Shown here: piece after piece, positions 26,791 through 39,500 of the stretch
Numbering within the stretch: the stretch's first letter is position 1
How the letters are laid out: each line of letters starts with the position of its first letter
Source of the DNA: Sinohyriopsis cumingii
Taxonomy: Eukaryota > Mollusca > Bivalvia > Unionida > Unionidae
Direction of reading: 5' to 3'
DNA: 64,000 nucleotides
NCBI GenBank assembly: GCA_028554795.2
Contig: CM068835.1
Coordinates: 60,821,219 to 60,885,218 of the forward strand
Program-made: the position numbers and the translations under genes
The notes under the pieces: model-generated
Seen by the model: only the letters and a program-made list of their open reading frames with translations
What the model was told of the DNA's origin: nothing
Databases searched by the model: none

Positions 26791-29700
26791 CTGGATCGAA
26801 TTACCAAATTATGCTGAAATAAACCTGTACAAGTTCTTAACATTATGCATTTGTGTAATTGATATTAACCCAACAAAATTTTCTGGCAGATTTGTTTATT
26901 TTACTATCATGATGATGAAAAAGCCTGCCCTGAATGTACAAAAAAGTCATGATTTGGGGGACATAGGACCAAAAATTGGTGAAGTCCATCAATCCCATGC
27001 TTATGATGTTTCCTACCTTAAATATTCTCAGCATGTTTTTTACTGTTTTCTAATTTCATGGTGTTAGTTTTTGTAATCATATCATTATATGTTTTTTTTT
27101 ATCGTATAGGTGTTGTCTAATGTAAAGCGCTTAGAGCTTCTAAAGATTAGGCGCTATACAAAGCCCTCATTATTATTATTATGATGCAACACTGCTATTA
27201 CTGCTGAAAAGGCACTTGTACTCAACTCAACACAAATGAGCACTGGTACTTCCTTGAGGTTTGACCTATGATGGACTAGGCAAGTCTGAAATACCAGGTT
27301 GAGTTTTAAACTTTCACTTGCTTTACATCATGAAAATAACATGGGTTCCACTAAATGCAGTATCAAGGATGTGAATGGCTATATGCGGCTGAGACACGAG
27401 TCCTAGAATATCATTTATGTATAGAGTAATGCTGTCCCAAAGTTAAATACTTTACAACAACTGATGTAGAAGTTGTATAACTTTAAAAAACTTTGACACA
27501 AAATTATTACATTGTTGACAACAATCATTGGTGCTATGGCCACTGCTGGAAGAATAAAAAACTGACCTTATGAATGATACACAGGTTCTGGAAGACTGAT
27601 CAGAAATATTAACACTACTTCCAAAATGCATGATGAAAGCATTTATCAAATTCAAATGTTAATCAGAAGACTGCATTAATTTATGACATGGGCAAATATT
27701 TGGCTAAAACTATGACTTACCAAATCTTCCTCCGACATCCCTGAAGCAATGAAAAAAGAAATCATGACAATGCATTTTTTCCACAAAACAAATGACAAAT
27801 TAAATTTTATAAAATTTGGAATAAAACACACTATGAATGAGAAGTGCTTTGTCATTTATTATGAATGAAATATACAAATATTTTGTATCTACAATTCATT
27901 ACAGCTTAGCATCATGAATGATATCCTCATCTGTAGCACACTGAATTTTCATGATCATTTCAAATGTAGATAATAATACCTAATACATTTTGTGCATTAA
28001 TGATTTCAATACCATTTCATTTACTAGGAATCATAAGAAGTCTTCTGGTGAAAACAATCATATCAATATGACTTTACAATCAGGAGAAGTAGCTATAATA
28101 TTTTCAAGATGGCTGCTGTGGTGATTATCAGATAAGCACCAGTTTCATTTAGAACCAACTAAACATCATTAGAAGTCTTTAAGTGAAATCCACATGATGA
28201 CATGACCATCCATTCAGGAGGAGTAGATATAACAAGATTTTGAAGATGGTTGCTGTAGTGGCCATATTGGTAATCAGACTGGCACTATGTTCATTTAGGA
28301 CTAAGTAGGCATCCTACAAAAAGTTATGGTGAAACCACCATGTGAATATGACTTTCCATTCATGAGTAGTATAACAAGATTAGCAAGATGGCTGCTGTAT
28401 CGGTCATAATGGACATCAGATTAAAACCGTTTGTATTTGGGAATAACAAGACATTATAAGAAGTCTTTCAGTGAGAACCCCATGTTGATATAATCATTGA
28501 TTCAGAAGGTGTAGTGATAACAAGATTTTCAAGATGGCCACTGTGGTGGCCATATGCACCATTTTCATGTAAGACCTACTAGACATAGGATGAATGTGTG
28601 TCTAAAGTTTCATCCTTCAAATATTTTAGAAAGATTATTAGCAATAAAATTTTTGTACTAATGACCTGAAAACTGACGTTGGACAACAGCTGATAGACAA
28701 TAGACAATCTCATAAAAATACAATTAATACCCAAATAAAAAAAATTAACATGGCACTTTTTATGCCCTTTTTTATTTATTATACAGTCAAACCCAGTTAT
28801 CTCGATTACGTCGGGGGTGTAAAAAAATCGTCGACATAACCGGGTCCCGAGATATCCGGGTTCATAAAAACCGGTAATTTTAAAAATGTCCTTGAGCATT
28901 ACTCCTGTCTCTTGCTGGTGTTTACTGGAATCCCCTCCCACTGCATGTTACAATAAAATAAACAAAACGCTTAATTGATAATAAAATGAAATGAACTAAC
29001 CTGGTGTTGTTATCATTTATTCCTTTTTTATCATCATAAGTAATTTATTAAAGAAAAAATATATCTATGAACTCCTTATATCACATGTAGCGTATGCATC
29101 CATTACTGTAGTGTGCATCACTTATGTCAGATAACACATGACGCATTTTTATAATTGATGTGAATATTGAAAAACAAATCATGTTTGGTTGTACTCAGAG
29201 GTTTGAATATGTTATCAGATTGAAAAATGGATCAAAGAAAATCACAAACGAGAGAGTGAGAGAGAAACATCCACCGATTGCTTTCAGGCACCCGCCATTC
29301 ACGCATAACGCGGTGTTAGGTGCAAAATAACCAAGATTGTATTATATCCAGGTTAATATATGACAGTATCTCGCAGATAAAGATCAATAAATGTTTTTGA
29401 AAATACATGTACATGTACATGTACATTGACTGTGAGTGCAAATGAGGAAAAGCGATCCTATAAACCAACTCTGCTAGACGCCATCATGTATGCCCGTGCA
29501 GCTTGGAACAGTGTATCGCCGAAAACCATTCAAAACTGCTGGTTCCATTGTATTTTTCCGGAAATTTCTGATGAAGAATTTCACCAGCAGTGTTTAATTG
29601 CACAAGAAATTAAAGAGCCTCAATCAGAAATAGGTCTTGAAGCGATGGCTGATGAGATTGCGGACTCCATAGGCATTGCTCGGGATGAATTTTCTAATTA

Positions 29701-32700
29701 TGTTCACGTGGATGATGATGCCAATGCCTATGGTGAACTTACTGATGAGGAAATAATCCAATCGGTGACAAAGAAGCAGATACAATCATGCAAGCAAGAT
29801 GATGATGATGATGATGATGATCAGCCTATCACTATCCCAAGCTACAGTGAAATGGCTGAATGCATCAAAAAAATGAAATTGTTTGTGGCAAGTGTCGATG
29901 GTGCCGAGCATATGTATGAAAACGTAAGTGCTTTTGAATCGTTCGTTACAGATCAGCACCGGAGTAAACAAAAGCAGACTGATATTACTTCATATTTTCT
30001 ACAAATCGATCGCTTTTGCTGACTATTTCTTGTACAATTTCTGTGAGATTGACGTTAAAAAGTTGCATTTCGTCGAATTAAGCGGGTCCACATGTTACTT
30101 CGGACCGAAACTTATGCCCGACATAACCGGGTTATCGACTTAACAGAGGTCGAGATAAGCGGGTAAAAAATAGCATAACAAAGAAGAATTTTTTCGGGAC
30201 CGGACCAAAACGCTCGACATAAGCGGGTTGTCGAGATAACCGAGGTCGAGATAAGTGGGTTTGACTGTATTGCTCTCTGTAACATATTGCAATAGCTGTG
30301 CCATAGTTGGTTTCATTCCATCATAATTGAGACTTCCCAGAATTTGTTTAGAAAAGTGATCAACTAATTTAATGAGGTTCAGAGCTGAAATCGCTCAACT
30401 GCCTGATATTTGCTAAATAGTCGATTACAACAGCAGTTTGCCACAAAATCTGGATTTATTGGATGCTTTCAGTTGAACTTTTGCCAATGCTGTTGATTGC
30501 GAATATCATGAGAAAAAGGATTCTCCAGTTTTTATACCTTCATCCATATTTAATGGCACATCAACATCACATATCAAATACTGAAAGATCTAGGTGCCAT
30601 GATGCTTTGTTAGAATCAGCAAAATGCTGTTAATTGATTTTAAAAAAATAATGTTGTTCACATGTTTTTCTGTTTTTAGTAATTGCAACCAAATTTGATG
30701 GTAGACTAGAATCATTTCTATACATGTGAAAGACCTTCAAGACTCAATGCTATTTTTCAAATTTGGTCAAATTCTGTTAAGCCGCTTTTGAGAAAAAGTT
30801 AATGTTTTTCTCTTTTCAATACCAGCAGCTAATATTACAAATTCAAAATTGGTAGTCTGTGTAAACTAATTTAAAATTTTATGTTTTTTATATTAATGAT
30901 GACCATACTTGACAGTGCTTTGGTATCAAACTTGAAAAGGCTTTTTTTTATCAGGTAACTTTCTGTAAAAATTTAGCTATATAATGTTGGATGGTGTTTT
31001 TGGTCAAATTGGCCATATAATAAGTCACTGAACAATTTTATTTTTATTTTTAGTAATGCTTGCTGATTGGTATCATTTGTAAATTTTGTGAAACCATCTC
31101 AGCCAGAATATGTTCTGTTAAATTTGAACATATTCTGTTGTTTGGATTTTTTGGAAGAGGTCATTTAAATATTTTTTTTATTTTTAGTAATGGCAGCCAT
31201 ATTTGATGGTCGATTGGCAACATTTAAATGAATTTGAAAAACCTTCATTCTGGGAAGCTTCCTCTTAAATTTGGTCAAAATCTGCTGAGTGGATTTTGAG
31301 AAGAATTGAAAGGTGGCCTAGTGTTTAGAGCTTCCACTCAGATGCGGGAGGTTGTGGGTTCGATCCCCGACCGAGTCAAACCAAAGACTTACAAAAATGG
31401 TACTAACAGCTGCCTCGCGTGGTGCTCAGCATTAAGAGGGTAGTATTAGGACTGGTTGGCCTGGTGTCAGAATAATGTGACTGGGTGGGGCATCATGCTA
31501 CATGTCTGCGGCATGATGACCCAGTGCTAGACATCACTATAAACTGCCACATTGCAGACATCATAGCGATATGACTGAAAAATTGTTAAAGCTATGTTAA
31601 AAATCCAAATCACATCACATCACAAATCACATCACATTTTTAGAAATGGTGGACAAAAATGTGGCTGATCAGCATCATTTACACAAATCTGAAAGACCTT
31701 TCTGCCATGGCAAATGTCTGTCATAGAATTGTGTATATTTAATGCTTATGCATCATACCTGAACTTAAATGTGCTCAGGTTTTGTTTTCATGTATAGCAT
31801 TACTCAAGAGTGGTTTAATTACATCTTAAATTGTTTCAAAATACTGAATTCGGTTCACCCCATGTTGCAAAAAAATCTGATATACCTTAAGCTCACTGGC
31901 CATGGACTACACTATAGCCAGGGTACTTATAGACTGGAGTTAGATGGTAACATCACAACACAAAAAGTTTTGTCAGGAAGCTGTCCACTTTACTGGAGCA
32001 ATCATTAACTGTAGAGGTTGGTGAAATATAAAATTGCATTCTATTTTCACTATCTGTATTATCTGATAGAACTGTTTGATACATTAGACATTCCAGTATT
32101 TATTCTTAAGTTTATATATAATCACACCTATGTCATATAATGCCATGTTTTTGGATACACTACAGACTGTTTTCAAGTTAGTCATTTTACCAATGAACAG
32201 ACAAAATTTAATTCATTTAAATGTTGCATATATTAAAAATGAATTTTTTTTTTAAGTTGCCATTGTTGGATACAGATTCATATACAAACCTGGTTATTAT
32301 AATAATAATCTTGTACAAATGTTCCAATGAAATGATTCAATACGGAACAGGCAACTTCCCATTTTGTGCATGTGTAACATATATCAGTGCATTTGTATGT
32401 GACCATCTCTCATGTGCTACACTGCTTAAGTCATTACATTTTCAACTAACTGGATTTAAAGGTGTAAATTTGAAGGAGTGATTATGTGTCTGGACCCGGT
32501 GGCGTGATTTTGGAGGTGTGATTTTGAACATATTAGAGCTGATATCTTTGATGCAGAGTCATAGGACTCAGTGGGGTTATGAATAACCTGTGTGCTGCTG
32601 TCGATTGAGACACTGTGCAGAGGGGAAGATAGAAAGCTTCAGGACCAATAAGTAGGCAGCAAACAAGAGGGCCCTTGCAGACTCCTTTGGCAGACAGGGA

Positions 32701-35700
32701 GGGATGGGCCATACAAGATGGCTCCTTGATCATCTGCCACAGCGGTGAGACAGAAGGTCATTTGTCGCCATCAACTGGACACCACAAGTTATATGTTCTA
32801 TTTTTTAATTTATCAGTATCACAATTTGAGTGAAAATCCTAAAAGTATTCCTGATCACTATTTGAGTGAAAACATACATATTTATATATATCCTACTAGT
32901 GGATGAATTATTAATTGCAAATTTTTCCATACTTTACTTTATAGAATTGTGTAAATCCAATCTTTGGTACCTCTTAGTAGTAGATGTAATACTGTTCATT
33001 TTTGTGTTAATTCCTAAACACCAATCAATGATTGCAAAAGAGCCATAATTCAATCATATTTGTTAATGAGTTCCATCCAATGATTCTTGTTAGCTACTCA
33101 TCTAAGTTACATATTTTGATTAGTTCTAGTTAGGAACAATATCGTTTCCTTTTATCACCTGTGTAACTCAGTGCACATCATTTTGTTGGATGCATTGTTG
33201 GATTTTATGCACATGAGTTTGGTGTCAGATTTAATCATTTTTCAATCACATCATAAAGAACCATCTCATTCATGAAATTGCTTTATGCGACTATGTTATA
33301 AACTAAACCTAACTCGGATTTTCCTGTTACATTGTCAAAATTTGGACAGATTATACTCACTGCTTTTTCTTCTTCTGATGTCATTTAAAAGATTTGTGTA
33401 TCCTTAGTAATGGTGGCCATATTAAATGGCAAATAGGTGTCATTTTAGCAAAACTTAACCCAGAATGATTTCTTTAAAATGTTGTTGAACAGTTTGTGAG
33501 AAGAATTGTGGCTATATTTAATAGCAAATCAACATCATTTCAACAAATCTGAATGACCATGAGGTTTTCTTTCAAATTTGGTCCCATTCTGTTAAGTGGT
33601 TATTGAGAAGATGTTTATTGGTTATTCTAATTTTAGTAACGGAGGCCATATTTGGTGGCTGAATGGCATCATTTGTACACAGTTAAAAGAGCTTTATGAC
33701 AGGATGCTTCTGTACAGTTTAGTCAAATTCTGTGGATGTGGTGTTTGAACTTAAGTTGTAAATAGCAACTGTGAACTGACAATGCTGAAAAGAGAAATGA
33801 TGAATGACAGATGAGGAGCCATACTTAATGCCAGGTGGTGATCTACAACCTCAAAACCAATTTGCTTCTTCAATAATTCTTACCTAATCATAATACACTG
33901 AAAGTACATCTATCTCACAATTCTTGGCCTGCCATGCTAAAAAAGAAATCTGCTCCATCTTTTTGGCTTGTTTTTGTAATAGAAGTACAAAAAAGCTTGG
34001 CAAGGTGGAAGTCAGCCTAAAGTGGCCTCCCCTTATAGGCTTATTATTAAATAATATCAATTTCTCAGTTACTACTAGAACAGATGTGCTGGTTCTTTGG
34101 GACAGTATGCCTGTAGTATGAGTGAGTAACTAAAAGAAACATATTTTACTTCAAAAATGTTTCTTCTTCAATTATGGTAAGATCACATTAGGAAAACAGG
34201 TAAGAGGAGTGAGTTACATCCCCTTACCTAAGTTCTCCTAATTATGTGAAGCAGATTTGAAATAATAAGCTAATGATGAGCGCCTTAACCTCACTGGCCA
34301 ATATGCACAAGAATTTCAACTTGTTTTCGGTTTGTTCTTTATAAACTAAGCAGATAACCATAATACTGGATGACAAAGCCTGAGCTGAAAACACTGTCCA
34401 TTCTTTCTTTGGTAAGAACAAAGGAGATCTACCTCTTATGATTAGCTTGGTTTGCTTTAGTTACCACTTTAGAGCTCTTACAGGATCCAGCAATGCCCCT
34501 GGGGTGGCTTCAAGACAGATTTCCATTAAGCTTCAGCCAGCTTTTGGCTATGAAAGCAGGGCAATAATGATTGAAACCGAACCATCATGGTAGAACTGTG
34601 GATAGTTCAGATCAATTTAAAAGGAGTGTCTCACTCATCTTGTCTGCTATATAGCCAGCAAAATAGGAACTCAAGCTGGCTGTGTATGAAAGGTGACCCT
34701 ATAATGGAAATTAGAAATGGCACAGACAGTCTTACCACATGACAAAGTTTGAAGATGAAGTTTGAAATATTCATCTATGATGAAGACAGAGTGAGAAATA
34801 GGCAGAAATATGGTTGGAGAAAACTTCCCTGGAAGAAGGAAACTCCAAAAAATTGCTCAACTAATGCAAAAACACAAGTGAATTTGGTATTTGCATGGTC
34901 TCATGCTGGAGTGTACTTCCCTGTCTGGAGGCCCCGAGTGGCCGAAAGCGCTCTCCGTTACGGATCACTGCCATCTCACCTCTGTCTGTGTGGGTTCGAG
35001 TCTAGGATTCGGCCAATGTGGGTATGTGAGAAAGCTTGCCAGTAGCTTCTCATGGGTCGGTGGTTCTTATCTGGCCACTGAACGTTTTCCCGGGTTCTTC
35101 CTCCACCATTAATACTGGCCACCATACATAGCCTATCGTGTGCTGAAAAATGGCGTTAAACCCCACAACAACAACAACTTCCCTGTCTGAGCAGAAATAG
35201 TAGCTGGTAAATTGATAGGATTTGGTACCAGATTCTCTATGCAAGAGAAGACCACTTTCATCTGACTTCTCTCTTGGCATGCAGGTGACATTTTAGAACT
35301 TACTTTGATAAAGCAATCCAAAAGGCAGAGCAAATGTCTTTTATTAGCTTCAAAAAGCTGCATCTGCAAGGTAGTGGATGTACTCCTAATGAATTATGAT
35401 CATATGATGAAGAAGAAATGTGTTTATAGAGCACAGATGCCCCTCTAAAGTGCCTCCAAACTGACCTAATCACAAAACCCAACCAAAGTATGACAGATAG
35501 TAGGACAGACAAAGTTAAAATGATATGGTATTGCCAACATCATGGTGGGGCATAATAATCATTACCTACCTACTTTGTCATTGTATTTGACCAGTTCTTT
35601 CATTTTTGTTTAAGACTGGTTCTAGCAGAAAAAGAAAGGCTCTTACTTGTCAAAGCAGAAGGATGAAATCAAGAAGAGAAGGTGGGGTTGGATGGGACAC

Positions 35701-36472
35701 ACCCTATGTAAGCCGTCAACCAACCTTACCAGGCAGGCATTGAGGTCGAACCCTCAAGGCAATCAGAGAAGGGGCTGACCAAGAAACACCTGGCGACGCA
35801 ACCTTGAGGCAGACATCACTAAGATGGATCACACCTGGAGTCAGCTCATGGGGATGTCACAGGACAGAAGCCCCTGGCGATCTTTTGTGGGCGGCCTATA
35901 CCCTGGCAGGGGTGACGGGCAAAACTGAACTGAACTGATAGAAATAACAATGGCTATTGTGACCTCTTATGTGTGAACATTGGTCTGCAAAATTATCAAA
36001 CCACTGATATATCAGAAATATTCTGCATTATGCATAGCCTACAGAATCTTTCCAAATGAATGATAATAAAACCCTGTAGAGGCTTAATCATCATTTACGG
36101 AAACAAATTCTAACAGTCTACTCAACTTACTCATTTGTTCCTGTAATCTCTTCAGCAACTCTCCTTGGTTGAAGAACACCATCTCTTTTCTACAAAATAC
36201 ACAAACCATCTTGTCTGGAGAGTGACTGTTTGAATGCATGAATAAATGAATTTCACAACTTTTCTTATAAATCAATAAATATCTTAGGATTTTCACGTTC
36301 ACCCAGTTTATAAACAATGAAAATTTATGCACTTAAAATCGAATATGGAATAAGCATAGCCTATAAAATGGGTGCAGTGTGTGTACCAATGTACTGACTT
36401 GGCAGTTCTGCATACCATGGAAGAATGATTGGGAAAAATAATCTCAATATCATGTGACATCATGGAAATGTT

Positions 36473-36504
<32 letters not shown>

Positions 36505-39500
36505 ATTTGGATTTTTTTGGAAAAGCATACATGTCAAGTATTGTTTTAACCTCACATGCCTTTGGGACATTTCTGTGCTTTTGCCTCACAGATTAGCCAA
36601 CTACAGTATTTGCTAATCATAATTAATTTGTTCCAGCATGTGCATGAAATTAGTAACTAAAATATATTTCCAAGTTTGAAATCAGTTCAGTTTTATGGTG
36701 TTTTTCTTAAGTGTCAATTACAAATTTGGGACCAAAATTTCATTTTGGTTTACTGGAAAAAAAATCATGATATTAAAGAAGGAAATATTCAATAAAAAAA
36801 AAAAATCAGTCTTAACCCTTTAGCTACGACTACTGCATCTAAGTGTCACCAGTAAATAGCTCCTGAACCCCAATGAATCATATATGCAGTGTCGATAAGC
36901 CTAGTTTACTACCGCAGTGTCTCTTATGTGCCTATAGTTCAGCAGTACTTGAAACCCCAGTGTCACATCTATGCAGACGTGACTGCTATGTTAACTAAAT
37001 GTTGATTGGTTGAAAGTACAGAAGTTTACATATTTTTGATTATCATAACCAATGAGAGAACTGCTTACTCATCATTTTGATACAAGTGTGAAAGCTGAGA
37101 GGTTAAATTTAGACTGTTGGTGATTTTCTGCACTATACGAAACATGTGTACAGATAAACAAAGATGGATTCCGCTAAAGATATGAACAACTTTGAAGGGT
37201 TTAGTGCAAGCGATATTGATGAGTTTAATGAATCATTCTTTGAAAATGGATCAGATATTGATATTAGTCCTATTTCAACACCAGATGCAAGTGATTTTTA
37301 ATCGGATGACAAGGTGGACATAGTCCCACTTGCTCAATGGAGTTATGACCTCACTGTGTTCAAGTTAAATGATTTTATTTCTCATGTTGGTTCAACAATC
37401 AAGCTTGGACTAAGCAATAAGAATGATTTTTGTTACTTCAAGTTTTTTCCTGAATGTCTGGTGGAAAAGCTTGGGAAAGAAACAAACGATTATGTCATGA
37501 AAATGGGGGACCAAAAGCAAGACCTGAAGCTGAAATGATATGAAATCAGCATCATGAAGATGTGGGCATATTTTGGAATATACATCATCATTTATGTGTG
37601 GATAATGACTGTTTTGAGAGGTACCACTCTCAACTTTGTAACATAAAGTGGAAATATATGAATAACAGACACTATACAAGGTAAGCTGTTTTTTATTTCA
37701 CTGAAATCCAGCAAAAACTAATGAAATAATGAATATAAATGTAACCATGTTTTTATTGTCAGTTTCTGTAGTCAGCCTTGATGATGCTCTAGTATTAAGC
37801 CTAGCAACCAGCCTCAGTAGTCTCAGTAACTGATATGATAGCACTCAGCAGTGGTGAAACTGCACAACAACTGTAGTAGCTAAAGGGTTAAGGGATACTG
37901 GTATACTGAAGTTTTGATTAATCTGGATAATAATTATAACACTTATATTTAAATGTAATGAGGGATGTATGCACTTATTTTTGTGCTTAAAGACAGTATA
38001 ATTCAGTGTAAAGTTTCAACATTCATCAGCCAGAATTTACAGCAAATTACACAAAATTAAATAATCAAACAGAGAGAGAGAGAGAGAGAGATAGAGAACA
38101 TGGGAATAAAAAAGGTAAAGCAGAAATATTATAACACATAAGTTGGAAAACTGCACAGGAAACAAGTGTCCCCAATTTTTTTTATATTTCTTCCCCCAAT
38201 GCTGTTTTACAACTGAGAAATGAAGAGAACCTACCTGTACTACTACAATATACACCAAAACCTACCTGTACTACTACAATATAGACCAAAACCTACCTGT
38301 ACTACTACAATATAGACCAAAACATTCTCAGGCAACCTAACTGGTGCACGGAAGTGTCGAGCCAGAGCAACCAGGAGATGCAAAATTGCAACTAGATTCT
38401 TAGAGTGGACACCTGTTGAAGAAGAAATACAAACATATATTATTAACATACATGATATTTACTTCTGTGCACATAAATCTTAGGAAATTACAAACTACAA
38501 TGTTCCCTTAGTACCATGACCCCTTCACATTATGATATCGTGGATATAATATGCCCACTTTATACCAAAGAGTGAAAGCAAGAGAGAACACTTGTAATGG
38601 GCTTTTCTTATATACTCAAAATCAAACATGAAAGCAAGATATTTTAATTGTCCAAAGATTTTAACTATTCCACTGATTAAACATTAAAAGTTCTTGTGCA
38701 GGACTATAATGAAGAGGCCCAAATGGGCCTGAGATTGCTCACCTGTCTTAGCACTAAAAAAGCTAAAAGTCATCTGCCCACATATGTAGTAGTGAGCATG
38801 ATCTCACCTTGGATAGAATGGATTGCACCAAATTTTACCCATCCCTCAATTACTAAGATGCAACTGTGTAGGTAGTTTGGAGGGTATGACTATATTATGA
38901 TCAGATAAGTATCAAACATATTTCACTTCAAAATTGGTTTCTTCTTCACATATGTTAACAGATCAAAGAACCTGAGGAGAATACGCAAGAGGGAAGGGAG
39001 TTACATCACCTTACACTAGAGAAAGCCTCATCTTCAATCCTCTAGAGAATGTAAAGCAGCTTTAAATCTTATGATATATATAGGTTAGAGTCGTGACTTC
39101 ACATGGCTAATTAAAATAATCCACACATCCCCCCCAAAAATGAGCAGAACAAGTCATGTGGCTATGTCACTGAGCAGTGCTAGTCAGCCTGAGAAGTTAA
39201 CCTGGTTAACCACACCAGGTTAAAATGAGCAATTTGGGGGGAAAGATCTGAGGTCTAAGACAGAGAAAGTCATCTCAGCCCTCTATCTCATGGCTTGCAT
39301 AATGTCAGAGGACAGATGAACATTAATGCTATGTTTGTGACTAATGCCGTAACCTCATGAGCTGAAATGTGCCAAAACGCAAATTTTATAGTAAATTCTG
39401 TTTCAGTGAGAGTACTTACCTGATAACATGAACAGCTATCTCCCAAATCCTGCCCTACTGAAGGAAGAAAATTCGTCTTTTGTCTCTTATAAACTAAGGG

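Larger units (their letters stand above)
20035..27720 (-). other. Parvin intron 8
   Basis: The 7686-bp GT-AG intron holds two long TA microsatellites, an ATGT microsatellite, one complete and two partial foldback MITEs and one truncated SINE. The rest (22000-23460, 24150-26280 and 26840-27700) is AT-rich sequence in which I recognise nothing. A mollusc-type motif GGGAGGTAACTC occurs near 22237. Confidence 0.8.
27741..36130 (-). other. Parvin intron 7
   Basis: The 8390-bp GT-AG intron holds a diverged tandem repeat family (28030-28650), a pogo/Tigger-like transposon (28784-30267), a second diverged tandem repeat family (30640-31310 and 33370-33740), tRNA-SINE A, tRNA-SINE B, a DIRS-like fragment and a LINE 3' end. 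The stretch 31750-33340, including the GC-richer block 32480-32790, is unassigned. Confidence 0.8.
36190..38296 (-). other. Parvin intron 6
   Basis: The 2107-bp GT-AG intron holds a TG repeat, the TTAA-flanked piggyBac-like element at 36816-37887, an AG repeat at 38070-38090 and, at its very start, the two extra copies of the exon 6 splice donor. Confidence 0.85.

Noticed and set aside
29786..29971. Minus-strand frame with an Ile run
   Set aside because: It is the antisense of the GAT repeat in the Tigger-like transposase relic.
31314..31385. Possible tRNA gene at the SINE A head
   Set aside because: It is joined to the SINE body and has no convincing acceptor stem.
38243..38296. Longer exon 6 reading through the repeated donors ([11 protein letters not shown]...)
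   Set aside because: The family protein goes directly from VVVQ to KR.G, and the reading frame after the second or third donor does not fit exon 7.
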